Below, in pieces: positions 1 through 16,900 of a stretch of 64,000 nucleotides of DNA. Made by a program: the position numbers and the translations under genes. This DNA comes from Salminus brasiliensis (taxonomy: Eukaryota > Chordata > Actinopteri > Characiformes > Bryconidae), in the NCBI RefSeq assembly GCF_030463535.1, contig NC_132880.1:27106987-27170986 (forward strand). Direction: 5' to 3'. The stretch's first letter is position 1; each line of letters starts with the position of its first letter. Below the pieces are notes generated by a model. The model searched no databases and was not told the origin of the DNA. It worked only from the letters and a program-made list of their open reading frames with translations.

Positions 1-876
1 AATCTACTAAGCTACCTTTTTGTGGATGTGGAGTCTAAGCATTGGACATCATTTTAAAAGGTAGTCCATTCATCATAGTTCATTAGAGAAGAGAAATCTA
101 GAACCCTTTGTGAGCCTGCAAGACATGTTAAGGCACTTCAGTGAGTAAAAAACTTTTGTCTATCTGGCGGCCTGTGGCAGTTTATTTGCCTGTATTTAGT
201 GAGCAGAGCTGCGTCCATTGTAACTTTAAGGACTCTAGTCTGGAGTTTTTTTCACTTCTATCCAGTCGATATGTAAACAGACATCAGAACTTTACATTTA
301 GGCTGTAGATCTGGTTTCTTTTTCATACATCAGAGGGATTTGCAAGTCTTATACCATCAATTTGTCTAAAAAGTAGGCCTTTTTATTGCAAGTCTCAAAT
401 GGACTCTGGAATGTATAGGTTCTTTTAAGTCAATCTTAAAGTTCTGGTGCAAAGCATAATAAGTCTGGCTGAAATGGCGATCCGAATCTTGACAAATTTC
501 TGAACAAAACAAAAGTTTAAGTAAACAAACCCCCCCACAAATACAAATAAGAATTCAGGGCACAAAATGAATCTTTGAAAGGGGGGGGGGTCAATGCCAA
601 ACGCTGGTTTGTGCAAAAGCTGATGTTTGTGCAATGCCAGGTATGTCTCCTATTGAGTCCTGAAGAAAGCAGAACAATCTGTTAATAACTTTACAAAACA
701 AAATATGCACCTTTAATCAGACTCCAAGTTAAGCACTCAAAATAATAATAACAAAAAAAAGGTTCCACTGCTCATTATAGACCCTCTACACAATAATCAC
801 CTAGTTAACCACATATCCACAAGTATATCCTCTCAGAACATCTGCGTGGTACTGACCTGCCTTGTTGTGGCAGAAC
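1..876 (-). other. ddx6: ddx6 3' UTR and downstream flank
   Basis: No coding sequence is visible downstream of the ddx6 stop (TAA at 879-877). On the minus strand AATAAA signals lie at 387-382 and 186-181, so the transcript may end near 365 or 160. A run of G (582-591) and short A-rich stretches are the only other structure. The 3' end is inferred from signal positions only. Confidence 0.5.
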
Positions 877-4569
<3,693 letters not shown>

Positions 4570-4753
4570 TTAGTCACTGCTTGTCGTTCTCTTGCTTATT
4601 TCGTTGCGCTCCTTTTTGTTGTTTTTTTGTTTTTCTTTTTTCCAACGCACCACTAGGGCTTACAAAAGTTCTAACAATGTATTTACAATGTCCTCAGGGT
4701 TGCAATCCAAAAAATGTCAATAGTCTTTCTGTATTTACAAAAGCATTTATCTA

Positions 4754-4795
4754 CACGTGCAGTGTGACCTCTTCAAATAAGAGCAACTGACGTCA
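4754..4795. promoter_or_regulatory. E-box and perfect CRE upstream of the ddx6 start codon
   Basis: A palindromic E-box CACGTG (4754-4759) and a palindromic cAMP-response element TGACGTCA (4788-4795) lie 185-226 nt upstream of the ddx6 ATG. CRE sites bind CREB/ATF proteins and E-boxes bind bHLH factors. Whether this stretch is promoter, 5' UTR or intron cannot be decided from sequence, so a regulatory role is inference. Confidence 0.35.
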
Positions 4796-5939
4796 CAAGA
4801 ACAAGTTTAACGAGAGCTCTTCCAAACGAAGAGAAATAAACATTTATATGCATAAATATAGTGCACCTGCACAGAGTATAGAAAATTATACACAAGCAGG
4901 TTGGAGAAAGCACGATTCCTGTAATAGAACAGCTAAGGCAAGATGAACTACGGATAGAGTATTGCCAAAAAGTTCTGCATCAAAGTTCAACAACAACTCT
5001 CTTTGCGTTTAATTCCTTCTGTATGTTGGACCATTTGCTCTTATTCCAGCTTGTTACTATATTTTGTTTTCCCCAAAAATGTGCTAGATTAAATTGTCCG
5101 GGTCAAAGCACTATCCAGTACATCTGGCAGAAAGCAGTCTCTTTTGAGGTTCTATATCCGTAAGGTCCAAGGACAACGCAATACTCCAGGGAGACAGAAG
5201 TCCAAAGCACAGTATAGCTTTACGTTTCCCTTAGTGCACTTGTATAGCCTAGTCCAGCGCCGGGGACTTAGACCGCTGACTGGGTGGCAGTGTTAGCGCT
5301 TGTGTGTGTGTGTGTGTGTGTGTCTGTGACAGTGTCAATGAATGAATTAATGAATGTGTGGGCATGCAGAGCTTGTCGTGTATCCTTCGATTCCTTGCAG
5401 TTTCCCAACTAGACCTGCACTTGTGCCACCTAGAAATACATGAATAAAAGGAGAAATTACATTCGCATTTAGTTCAACTGAAATAAATGAACATATACAA
5501 CACATATCTTTCACTTTGTCACTCAGTGACAGATAGAAAATATTTTGTGTTGCCAAAAATAATAATAATAATAATAATAATAAAACACTAATCCCCCAAA
5601 TGAAGATCTATATTTTAAACAACGTTAAAAAGACTAGACAAATCATGTCTAATCAAAGCAAAGTCACAAAAAGGGACACGTTGTCTATTTACATAAAGTA
5701 CATCTTGCTTATAACCATGTTGAAAAAGACGCATAAATTTCACGGGTTGCCAGACAGAGCTAAACTAAGTAATTCATCACAACAATAGCAATATTGCAGG
5801 TCTATAGATTTGGAGATAAACGACTAATTTAATGAATTCTCCAAAATAACTAAAGGAAAATCTAAGCTTTTTAATAACTTGAACTAAGAATAAGTGATTA
5901 ATTATTTAAATATTAAATCAGTTTCTAACGTTACCAGTA

Positions 5940-6660
5940 ACTTAGCTAGCACTAGCTTGCTAGCATAGCTATCTAGCTTGCTAGCTGTTTGCCTCACGTT
6001 TAAGCTCATATGTGCTAAATGACAAACTGGCCCAACTGACCCAAAAGAAAACTTTAAAATGTACTCAGCTAACACTTTCTCACTGCGAGTAAGATTACTG
6101 TGCTATCACTGTACAACTGAAACGGCCTTATTTATTTGACCTCATTAAAAACCTTAGCACCGCTTTAACCGTAGTTTGCGTTATTAGCTAGCGCTAGCTA
6201 GATAGCTAGCTAGCTACATTTCTGCCAGGGCTCGCTGCTGTTTAACTGCAGCATCTTCGCGCAAGACCACAAACCTTGACAATTTACTTCTTAAAAATGT
6301 TAAAAGATGATATTAAAATGTCCACACACTCAGTTGGTATGGTCTTCCTGAGCTGCTTACTTCGTGTGTTTTTAATTCCCAGTCCAAAGCGACATCAACT
6401 GACTGTGTCAGGGGTAGCGCTAATCTGCCTGCTAGCTAACGTTAGCCAAGCTAGCTAATTCAAGCCAACCGCTTGCTAGCTAGCTAACGAAATGAAACGC
6501 TCAGGTAAAGTACACTCGTAACAGGAATTAGCTAACACTAAACGAATCACATATTCATCACCAGCTTAATTGCATACGCTGACTGATACCTAGTTTCCGG
6601 CAAACTAATGAAAACCTCGAGAAATATAGTGAGCTAGCTAGCTAACTTCACTAGCACTAG
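5940..6660. repeat. GCTAGC/TAGC-rich palindromic block
   Basis: The self-complementary hexamer GCTAGC and its overlaps (GCTAGCTAGC, GCTAACGTTAGC) recur in clusters at about 5945-5990, 6186-6215, 6430-6490 and 6630-6655. They are spread over 700 bp rather than in one array. Similar TAGC strings are common in fish genomes; function unknown. Confidence 0.6.
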
Positions 6661-7103
6661 CTTCCGTCGACATTCAGTCACAGCAGCGTCGCGACCTCCT
6701 CCTGAAGCTGTGGACATGTTGGTTAGAGAGGAGCATTAGACAGCCAGCCAGTCAGTCAGTCACCCAGTCAGTCAGTCAGCGCAGTTAACTAACGATATTT
6801 CGGCTCATTTTCGACGGCTGCGTTGAGAACACGTACCCTTTACTTCTCTCGACGATGAGCTCTTGGGTGTATCTCGAGTTAGTTAACTCACTTTGTTTAC
6901 AATTGTTGTTTCCAGAATTGGTAAATTCTCCTCAACCAACTAGTCTCTTTTGTTGTGTTTCCCTTTTCAACATGGTCGACCTCTCTTCGTCTCCGCTCAC
7001 AGCAGACAGACAGAAGCTGCGCTGCCATCTGCAGCTCGGAGGAACTGCAGCTGAAAGCTAACGCCGCTGAAGTCCATGATTTGACTTCATGTATTTATTC
7101 TCA

Positions 7104-7115
7104 TCTATCTATCTA

Positions 7116-7154
<39 letters not shown>

Positions 7155-7357
7155 GTCTATCTATCTATCTTTCTATCTATCTATCTATCTATCTGTCTGT
7201 CTGTCTGTCTGTCTATCTGTCTGTCTGTCTGTCTATCTATCTATATAAATAACTATATATATATATATATGTATATATACATTATTATATCATATACATT
7301 AAGTCATGTATTATATTATACATATGTATAGTATATTTTAGATTTATATTTCACACA

Positions 7358-7435
<78 letters not shown>
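7104..7435. repeat. Compound microsatellite (TCTA/TCTG)n, (TC)n, (TA)n, (GATA)n
   Basis: Interspersed TCTA and TCTG tetranucleotides run from about 7104 to 7245. They are followed by TA-rich sequence, a (TC)n tract at about 7362-7393, (TA)n at 7394-7419 and GATA copies to about 7433. Reading frames such as YLSVCLS across it are repeat artefacts. Confidence 0.95.
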
Positions 7436-7436
<1 letters not shown>

Positions 7437-7978
7437 ACACTCACCATTCACTAACCAACCACTTTGTGAAAAACACTATACTTCCACTCACTGCCATCTT
7501 TCTTACCAATTTGCTGTACTGTCTGACTAAAAATCTATTCAATATGACACTGTGACCATATTTCGTTTTTTCAGAAAGAGTACACTGGAGACACACAGAC
7601 GTCCACTCTGGTTAGGATGTTTATAGGGCAGTAGCACTGTGTGTTTGTGTGGATGCGAGAGAGGTAGCTAAATACCTCTAAAATCATACAACTATATAAT
7701 GAACATTACTGTATAAACATTTACTCACTAAACTAGACTTATAAATAGCCTTAATAGTCCACATGGCCATATAAACTCATGCATCACAGGTAAAATAAAT
7801 AGCTTTATTTTAATACATATAATTGGTGATGACACTGAACTCTTAATGTATAGCACTGACTTAATGTATAGCTCACCATTGCAAGACACAGGACTAGCAG
7901 AGGCTCGGAGAAAGAGTTCATATCTAGGTTGTAACTTTCTTTGATAAGTTTTGAACTTCAGCTTTACTGAAAGGTGCT

Positions 7979-9142
7979 CAGCCTACTTATGCTTTAGTAG
8001 AGTTCACTAGCACTGAGATAAATAAATAATCAGCACAGTGATTTATCAGTCTACTCATGCTTTAGTAGAGTTCAGTAACACGGAGATAAATAACTGATCA
8101 GCACAATGATTTATCAGTCTACTCATGCTTTAGTAGAGCTCAGTAACACGGAGATAAATAACTGATCAGCAAAGTGATTTATCAGTCTACTCATGCTTTA
8201 GCAGAGCTCAGTAACACTGAGATAAATAACTGATCAGCACAGTGATTTATCAGTCTACTCAGGCTTTAGTAGAGTTCAGTAACACAGATAAATAACTGAT
8301 CAGCACAGTGATTTATCAGTCTACTCATGCTTTAGTAGAGTTCAGTAACACTGAGATAAATAACTGATCAGCACAGTGATTTATCAGTCTACTCATGCTT
8401 TAGTGGAGCTCAGTAACACTGAGATAAATAACTGATCAGCACAGTGATTTATCAGTCTACTCATGCTTTAGTAGAGTTCAGTATCACTGAGATAAATAAC
8501 TGATTAGCACAGTGATTTATCAGTCTACTCAGGCTTTAGTAGAGCTCTGTAACACTGAGATAAATAACTGATCAGCACAGTGATTTATCAGTCTACTCAT
8601 GCTTTAGTAGAGCTCAGTAACACTGAGATAAATAACTGATCAGCACAGTGATTTATCAGTCTGCTCATGCTTTAGTAGAGTTCAGTAACACTGAGATAAA
8701 TAACTGATCAGCACAGTGATTTATCAGTCTACTCAGGCTTTAGTAGAGCTCAGTAACACTGAGATAAATAACTGATCAGCACAGTGATTTATCAGTCTAC
8801 TCAGGCTTTAGTGGAGCTCAGTAACACTGAGATAAATAACTGATCAGCACAGTGATTTATCAGTCTACTCAGGCTTTAGTAGAGCTCAGTAACACTGAGA
8901 TAAATAACTGATCAGCACAGTGATTTATCAGTCTGCTCATGCTTTAGTAGAGCTCAGTAACACTGAGATAAATACCTGATCAGCACAGTGATTTATCAGT
9001 CTACTCATGCTTTAGTGGAGCTCAGTAACACTGAGATAAATAACTGATCAGCACAGTGATTTATCAGTCTACTCAGGCTTTAGTAGAGCTCAGTAACACT
9101 GAGATAAATAACTGATCAGCACAGTGATTTATCAGTCTACTC
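7979..9142. repeat. 68-bp minisatellite, 17 full tandem copies
   Basis: Units beginning CAGTCTACTC start at 7979, 8047, 8115, 8183, 8251, 8317 and then every 68 bp to 9133; only the 8251 unit is short (66 bp). Units differ at a few sites (ATGC or AGGC; GTTCAG or GCTCAG). Each unit contains inverted arms GATAAAT and ATTTATC flanking the palindrome TGATCA, so each copy can fold back. It lies upstream of ddx6 and contains no gene. Confidence 0.97.
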
Positions 9143-9149
9143 AATACTT

Positions 9150-12100
9150 GATGATACGATAACATATGATAACATAGCGTTCAGGTCAAGCGTTTCCATC
9201 AAATGCAATGTCTTAGTATTAAATGAGGCAATGTGCCATGTTTGTCCTCTGTGTGCACCCAATGTGCACCCTGCTAGTGAACGCAGTAACAGCTGCTAGG
9301 CAGGGAGGGTGACTGAACATAGCAATTATGCTCAGTCGAATGCAGGTGGGAGAAGAAGAAGAGAGAAAGAGGGATGATAAATAAGCACATAATTGACAAA
9401 AAACAAATAGTTGTTCTGCTTCTGCACTACAGATTAAAACGTATGAAGACTAAGATACATTATTCAATAAAATTGTGTTAAGGAAAAAAAGAAGGGGAGA
9501 GAGAAAGAGAGAACCCTACAGAGCCTTCTGTATCTGGTAATTGGTTTGTGGAAATCCAACAATCCAATTAGAACAAGAGTGTCAAGATATTTATAGCAGT
9601 GTTTTGGATGGTCATTTGTTAATCTTTGTTTTTTACCATTTCACATTTCTTTAGTTGGATTAGGACAAGATTAAGCCCAAACTGCGGCCACATACAAAAC
9701 ACAAATGATAAACACAGTGTTTGGGAACATAACTAGCCATGAGGTCAGCAGCTCGGACGGCTTAACAGGCTTAATGAACCTGCAGTCGTTGTTCAGATCG
9801 TTTGCAGTCAGAGTGCTCAATGACATCTGAGAAAAAGGGCGCAAGAGAGAGGCCTACTGCCTTGCTGGTTGATATGGATACTAGGGCCTCTAGGGAAAGC
9901 AGTCATTTTAAATCTGTGGGGGACATTATTGTCAGTGTTTCAACCCCCATCCCACTCCTTAGATGATCAAAGAGCTTTTTACACTGCGGTTAAGCCAGCA
10001 TAAGTTCTGCCTGATTCAGTCCTAAATTACATCTACTTCAAACCCACAGAAATCTGAAGATGGAACCCAGAACAGGGAAAATACAGGGGACAAATTCAGT
10101 GCAGGACAGTAAGCAACTACTTTTCCATATAATGATAATTAATAAGACAATCATGTTAATTAGACCTATGCACCCTACTGTTGTCATTCTGGAATGTGAG
10201 AGTGTCAGAGTTGTGCTCTGCTTGGATGTAAAGCAAAGTGTTAGTGGAAGAGTGGGCGAAGATGCAAGTACTGCCCACTGCAGAGGCAGAAATTCAGTGG
10301 GTGGACTCCCACTTCGTGTTTCAATTAGTCTGGAATCCAGTACTATCACATGTAAACAGAAATACCATTTCTATCACTTTTGGACACCTTTGGAAAGGGT
10401 ATTTACAAGCAGGGAAGCTCTGGATTCTAGATGATGCACCAGTTTATGAGATGTGACGTGTACAGAGATACTCCAACACTTAGTTGACTAATCTTAATTG
10501 ATTTGGTCTGATATGAGTTTGTGGACGATATCCTTCCATATATCTACAGATTGTACAGGGCGGATCTTGCTTGTGCAGTCTAATAAAACCATGACGTTGG
10601 AGTTGGACCAGATCCAGCTCCACCCTCTGGACTTCTAGTTCTACAGTGACCATCATTTTGTAAAATAAACAGGGAAGTGGACAGAAGAGGAATCTCAATT
10701 TTACCTTGGGAGTTTATGAATAACTTATAGTCAAGGGAGATAAGTTGTAACGCAATGTTTTGTCTGCCATTGCATAGCGTTTTTTATGTTTTGTTGGTTG
10801 CCAGAACAAGGTATGCCAAGTCTGTACCGGAAAGTTTGACTCCCGATTACAACCTCTCGATGATCGGAGGACTCTGTACAGAAATTTTGCAATCAGTAGA
10901 GCAGCGTGGTGCGGAACGCATTGTGGGATATTTGGTCATGTCCAAGTCATCTCCTGATGCATCCTCACTAACACAGGGGCAGAACAAGAACATGTCCAGG
11001 CATTTGGACTGTATTGGCCCTTGTCTCCGCCCTAGCCCCCCTCCCAGTCACTGGTGTTCTCACCTGTGCCTCCTTTGAAATCCTGCCCTCTTCTTAGACT
11101 CCCCTCATTGTGTTCCTCATTGTTTCTTGTGCTCTTATAGCCCTGTGTTTGCAGTGTTCCTTGTCTTGCACTGTTGTTCACAGTTATTTTGGTCTGTGGT
11201 TTTGGGTTTTGTTTCTTTTGTGTTCCTCCTTGTGGCTATACATAGTCTTCTTATTTCTTCACCCCAATCGTTACAGAAGTCATCAGGCGATTCAGTGGTT
11301 CTCATACTCAGACCACAGTTTTTCTGTGTAGAGTGTAGTGAGTCAGTTTGGTGCAAAAATGTGGACAGGTCTAGGGGTTCCTGAGGACTGGTTTGAGACC
11401 CAAGACGAAGTTACATCATTCTCTATTTCTTTCTAGTCAGGAAAGGAACAGTCAGCACTTTCAAGCCGTGGAGTCTTGGCTGGCAGTTTTACTGACGAAG
11501 GCCAGATTGTGGAAAGCAAGCAGAATGAAGCCAGGCATGAAGAGTAGGTGCAGTTTCAGTGTACTCATCATCTCCCCATGCTGTTAAAAAAAAACAAAAA
11601 ACAAAAAAACAACCACACACACACAGCAGAAGTCTAGTACACTCCTCAGCAACAACAAATCAGCAAATCATCTTACACATTTCTCCCAATCATGCAACAA
11701 TTCCTTCTATGCCTACACTTGTACAATAATCTAACTTCAAAATCCACCAAACACGTCAAAAACAGTGTCAGTTTGTTTTATTCTTTTCAAACCTTGTCCA
11801 AATACACAAAGATATTTAGTAGCAATAGGTGTGAAGTAGAAACATTAGCAATTCCAGAAAATATTAAAACTTTGCTGTTGTCATTGCATCTCAAAAAGTA
11901 TAAATACATCATGAGGTATAAATACAAAGGTGAGATGTCTATTTACAGCAATTTAGAAATAATAGGCTAATATAAAAGCCTGTTACGACATTTTAAAAAT
12001 ATTAATTTCAAATAAATTAAATAAAACCATACATACAATGCATGGTATGTGAAAATTAGCTCTTAGAAACAGCCATGTCCTTTACTCTTTTGGTTATTAA

Positions 12101-13880
12101 AATGCTTGTTGTGCACATGACAAACGTCTTTACAGTGCATGGGCACGATGGTGTAAAGCAGAGAACAGTATCTAAATGTTGAATAATATGTCCCATCCAG
12201 ACATCTCAGTACAGTTAATCTTTGTAAACCCATTTACAGCAGCAAACCCTGACACAGAAGCTGGAGCAAGAGAATTCCTCCATTCACATGTACAGTTTAA
12301 ACTACCCACACTCTTAAAAATGAAGGTGCTTCAAATGGTTCTTTGAGCAAGATCATAGAAGAACCACTTTAGGTTGCGTAAAGAACCATGTCTATCAAAA
12401 ATATGAGCACGTGAAGAACCTTGAGTTGATGTAAAGGTTCTTTACTGATTTGAAGGTTTGCATACATTTCCTTTACAGACATGGTTCTTCTATGGTATCA
12501 CTCAAAGAACCTTCATTTTTCAGATGATGTTTCCTACAGTGCATTTAAAGTATAAAATCCCCCAATATAGATACTGCAGCTTTGATTAAAAAGTATATAT
12601 AATAAAGTAAAATAATAATAAGTAAAATAATTATAATAAAGATATTATTGTCAGTCTAGGAAGTTCAGCAGCTTGAATGAGTTTAAGAGCTTCACTGAAG
12701 ACACAATGGCAATGTGTTGGTTCATACTGTGACCTTCAGTAAATGTGGAGATGACTGAAGAACAGGTCCTGCCTTAAAATTGAACTCCACTGATTTCCCA
12801 GTAGTACACACCAATGATGGTGGTGACAGGAACCAGGGGTCACAATGTTTACAATGCATATAAACACTGAAAAATTGAATAACCATTTGAACATTGCACA
12901 ACTATTATAAACCACCAGTGAACTTGTATGTGCCTGTGTAATATTAGTTATATATGCTGCTGGTGATAAATGAGAGGCAAATTTAGGAAAATTAGATTTC
13001 TCTGGGGACTGTTAAATGTTACAAAGTCTTACATATAACTTTCATGTCTCAGGAATCTAGCAACATATTATAGCACATACCATTTTAATGTAATACGTTT
13101 CTGTGATGTAGCTTTTAGAGGAATTGATCTATTTAGATGATTGGTTCCCATCACCACTGTCAACAAAGTTTCTCTCAATCAGAGCATTTCAGACCAAAGC
13201 TGAAACAGCGCTGTATGTACATCTTAACCATGTAATCATACAGAAACTCAATAGTATTCCCATTTAACTATGGTACTTACAAACCCCAACATTTTTCCCA
13301 AAACATTTTTCAAGTTTCCAGGTTTTTTATTTTTAATGTTTGGGTTTTTCTGAGAGAAATGCATGCTTCTAAAATAAGAAAATACTCCCATCAAAGTTTC
13401 CATAAAGGACAAGATTAAAATTTCAATCAATTCTGGGACTTAACTAGTATTTACAACTCGTTTGAATGTTTAGAGCAGTGATTTGTTATGGCATCATCTT
13501 CCAAACACGTGAACTTCAGAATCCTCCTTCTCAGGCATAACAATACAGGTACTGCCCGAACACCCAGAACACTATGCATCAAGCTAGTAAGTAAAGCGAT
13601 TTATTCTAAATTAACACAATAACTGGACAATGTTATGTAACTTTTTTTTTTTGTCCAACTCCATGTGAAACTCAGTAGTGGTAGCAGTTCTATACCCTGC
13701 GAAAGCCTGTAAGGTCATTGTAGAAGCATGCATAGCACCCAAAAACACCAAAATCAATTAAGAAAAATGCAAAACTAACAATGGAAAATGTTTTGGCGAT
13801 AAATGGTCCATTGATCCTTTAAGACATGGAAGTGTGCAGACATTTAATTTAATTAGAATTGTCTCCCTTAAATTTTTTTC
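9150..13880. other. Intergenic region between the minisatellite and lipe
   Basis: No exon of a recognisable protein family was found on either strand. The longest reading frame (10060-10434, 124 codons) matches nothing I recognise and has no splice or promoter context. The stretch 10980-11280 is pyrimidine-rich and looks like degenerate transposon sequence. A MITE-like element lies at 12300-12545, described separately. Confidence 0.5.
12300..12545. mobile_element. MITE-like element with inverted ends
   Basis: The left end carries AAAAATGAAGGTGCTTC and the right end the near-complement AAAGAACCTTCATTTTT. Internally, GGTTCTT/AAGAACC motifs alternate on both strands. This fits a short non-autonomous DNA transposon of a type common in fish. 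A related fragment lies at about 49106-49190. The exact ends and family name are not determined. Confidence 0.55.
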
Positions 13881-13972
13881 TGTCCCTTTATTTACTTATT
13901 TATTTTTTTAACTAGCTTAGAAAGTCTGCTTTTATCGTTTCCAGAAGCATCAGTGGTTCCTAAAATTGCAGC
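13880..13972 (-). other. lipe: lipe 3' UTR with two poly(A) signals
   Basis: Two AATAAA signals on the minus strand, at 13904-13899 and 13892-13887, lie about 70-85 nt after the lipe stop codon (TAA at 13975-13973). A very short 3' UTR is therefore likely, although further signals downstream could give longer forms. Confidence 0.5.
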
Positions 13973-16900
13973 TTAGTCAAACACAGTGTTGTTTTTCTGG
14001 TTGAGATTTGGTTGCTTGTGCGTTTTAGGAGGTGGGTCTTGCTCAAAGACCTCTCGGATTCGTCCCACACAGATATCTACTGCTTCCTGAGTCTCTGTGG
14101 AAATCTGTGATAGGCTAAGAAAGCCATGTGGGAGGTCCTCCACCACAGTCAAGGTCACTGGCTGGCCAATGCTCCTCAGCTTTTTAGCAAACATCACAGA
14201 ATCGTCCAACAGGGCATCCAAAGCCGAAGCCTAAGGGAGATAATTTTGAAACCTCAGTCAAACATTTGGGAAAACAATAACTCTTAAAAAATGGTTGGAA
14301 ATATGTTTTTACTGTGATGAGTTACAGAAAATATAAATAATCATAAATATATCGAGAAGGAAACATAAATAAAATGTTTTGGATATTTTAGACCAATTAG
14401 AGAAAGACTGTAATCATTACCAACCAGTGTGCTGTAGCTCAGGATAAAAACTCAGAGAACTATACATTTATTTTTACCAATAGTGGGATTTGCCTCTTCC
14501 TGTTTGTTTTTTTTTCTGCCAATTCGGCCAATATTTGCATCTTTTTCTATCGCTATGTTTTTCTTGCCGTGGCGGTCATGTCTAACTCCAAACCATTCTC
14601 ATCACACATTATCAGGAGTTCTCTGCATCTTAGTTCATAGCTTTACTTCTGTGATTAGGCCTTCTATCCATCACAATCATGAAATATCAGCTTATACTAC
14701 ATGTATGTGTTTTAACAGAAGAATGTGCCAAACATAAGGCTACAATGAATTTAGACAATCCTGCTCTGTATGAATTAGCTATACTTTTCTGCCAAAACCA
14801 AATTCAGCTTCTTACCACTAGGTGCACTGGTGGCAGGCCCTTGAGAAGAATGTCCGGCGCAAGTAAAGGAGAAACAAAGGGATTCTTCATTATGGGGGTG
14901 CATGGGGTCCTAATATCCGCCAGACACCCTGAGCGCAGTGGTTCAAAGCCTTCTGGGAATTCTGTGGTGCCCTGTAGCATGTCTTCAGAGTGAGGCGCAG
15001 CATCTTGAGGCCCATTGGCAGACCTAGTTGGTGGTGCCGACGCTACAGAGGTTTGGTTGAGTAGTGACTGCAGCCAGTTGGAAGCTCCATGTGTGATGTC
15101 CACTAGTAACACGGCAGTGTCCCGTCCCAGAGCACTCAGAGTGTCTAGGTGTTGCATGGGCTGCACCGACTCACTGTCTGTACCTGGGGATGTACAAGAG
15201 TAGTGAGAGTAAAATATTACAAACATAGTCAGCTCACAAGAAATGTAAAGTTTCATTTATTTAGTGCCTTCTTCATACCAGAGATGGATTACAAATCAAG
15301 TGATACATACTTATTTTTTAAATCTTTTTTTATTACCCTGTTATACTTTCTATACTATCTGGGCAACAACAACAACAACAACAAAAAAAAAAAACGACAG
15401 TGACATAACTGGATTGACCAACACACTGCAAGTCAAAGAATCCCTTTTTCAGTACTATGGAAAACCCTTTTTCTTTGAGTGTATGTAACTACCTATTGCT
15501 TGCATACCTAGATCATATGCAACTACCTATGCAACTATGTATCGGTCCACCTATCCAACTACCATGTATGTAACTTCGTTTTATTTCATACATAGCTACC
15601 TACCATTGTACATGCCTACTAACTACTAGGGATGTACTAGTTCACCCTCTTCGGTCATGGTTCATTTAAAATCATAGTTCAGCAATGATTGATTTATTTA
15701 TTTAGGTAAAATTTGTGTTCTGACTTCCCAAAAACAAATATATTTTAAACAAAACAGAAAAACCTGTAAAATTTAAGTGTAAACTGACCAAGTTATTTAT
15801 TTATTTTGGTTAACATCTTTGATTTTGTCAGGCATGCGAACATGCTCCCTCCTGCTCTACAACGTTCTTCGTCATCTGACTACTAATCACTAAAACCACC
15901 CTGACTTGGCTCTTACCCAAGTCTCATCAGCACTCAGTGTGTGTCAGGTGTTTGTAAAGTCCTGCAGCATTTTCTGTTCTGAGTTAGTCTGTCCTTCTTT
16001 CCCTTGACTATGCATACTAGTCTACCCGTAGCCTGCTTGCTTGCGTTGTTGACCTTTGGACGTTTTTTGTTTTGGTAGAGGTCTTTGCCATGCTGCCAAG
16101 CTTAAACTGTGCCTGCATTTGCATCCAGAGCTTCCACTTGTGAGTGTTGCCAAAAACAGAAAAAAACAAAACAACAGTAGTGAATAAATGTTATTTTGAT
16201 GTGTAGTTTTGTAGTTTGTAAATGAAGAGCATTTTTTTTAATGCTCCGTATATACGGTGTACTTTCCCTTTAAGAGAAGAACGAGCTGTGTTTGTGTTAT
16301 ATAGTGTCAGATGCCAGTCCTGATCGACTAAAACACTGCAGAGTTTAGCGATCCTACTTATTTAATGCACCTGATTCAACTTCAGCTGGTTAGCAAGGTA
16401 TTTGTGACTTGAAAATAGGTTGAAAGACCAGTTTGACAGTTGTAACTGTAGAAATGAAGTACTTGTGCATGCTCTCAAATAAATAAATAAACAAATAATT
16501 AAATAATAGAGAAAAGGCATTGTTTGAGTCATGCACACCATGACCACAGAGTTTGGTTTCAGTTCATAACTGTTGCAGCACTACTGCCTCTATATAACTG
16601 CCTACTAGTGGTGTAAAGGATTGTACTTGATTCGTGATCTGTTTGAATGGCTCCTCACATCACAGCACACATGCGAATTGCAGATGCATTGCCAAAGATT
16701 TACCACAATAGTGTAGAATACAGTTGTACTGTACAGCTGTTTTATCATACATTTCATAATCTTGGTGGAGTAAAAAGACAGAGATGACGCCATCATCTCC
16801 AATCTGCTGAAAACCATATAAACTCAGCCACAGAAATTTTAGAATTCTATTCTATGGCATGATATGGGGGAAAATGTCTAGTCTATGGATCAGCAGTATG

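Larger units (their letters stand above)
4570..7080 (-). other. ddx6: ddx6 upstream region (5' UTR and promoter not resolved)
   Basis: No convincing protein-coding exon is seen here. It probably holds the non-coding first exon and promoter of ddx6. A possible minus-strand acceptor lies near 5431 (pyrimidine-rich then TAG). The most CpG-rich part is about 6660-6850, a reasonable promoter candidate. A short (TG)n at about 5299-5322, (AAT)n at about 5557-5582, a GCTAGC-rich block (5940-6660) and CAGT repeats (about 6740-6780) are present. Confidence 0.4.

Noticed and set aside
6955..7331. Open frames of YLSVCLS type and the MSSWVYLE frame before them
   Set aside because: The repeat part is a TCTA/TCTG microsatellite. 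The preceding frame has no domain, splice context or family similarity.
10060..10434. 124-codon frame in the intergenic region
   Set aside because: It has no recognisable motif, an overlapping frame of similar length on the other strand, and no promoter or splice support.
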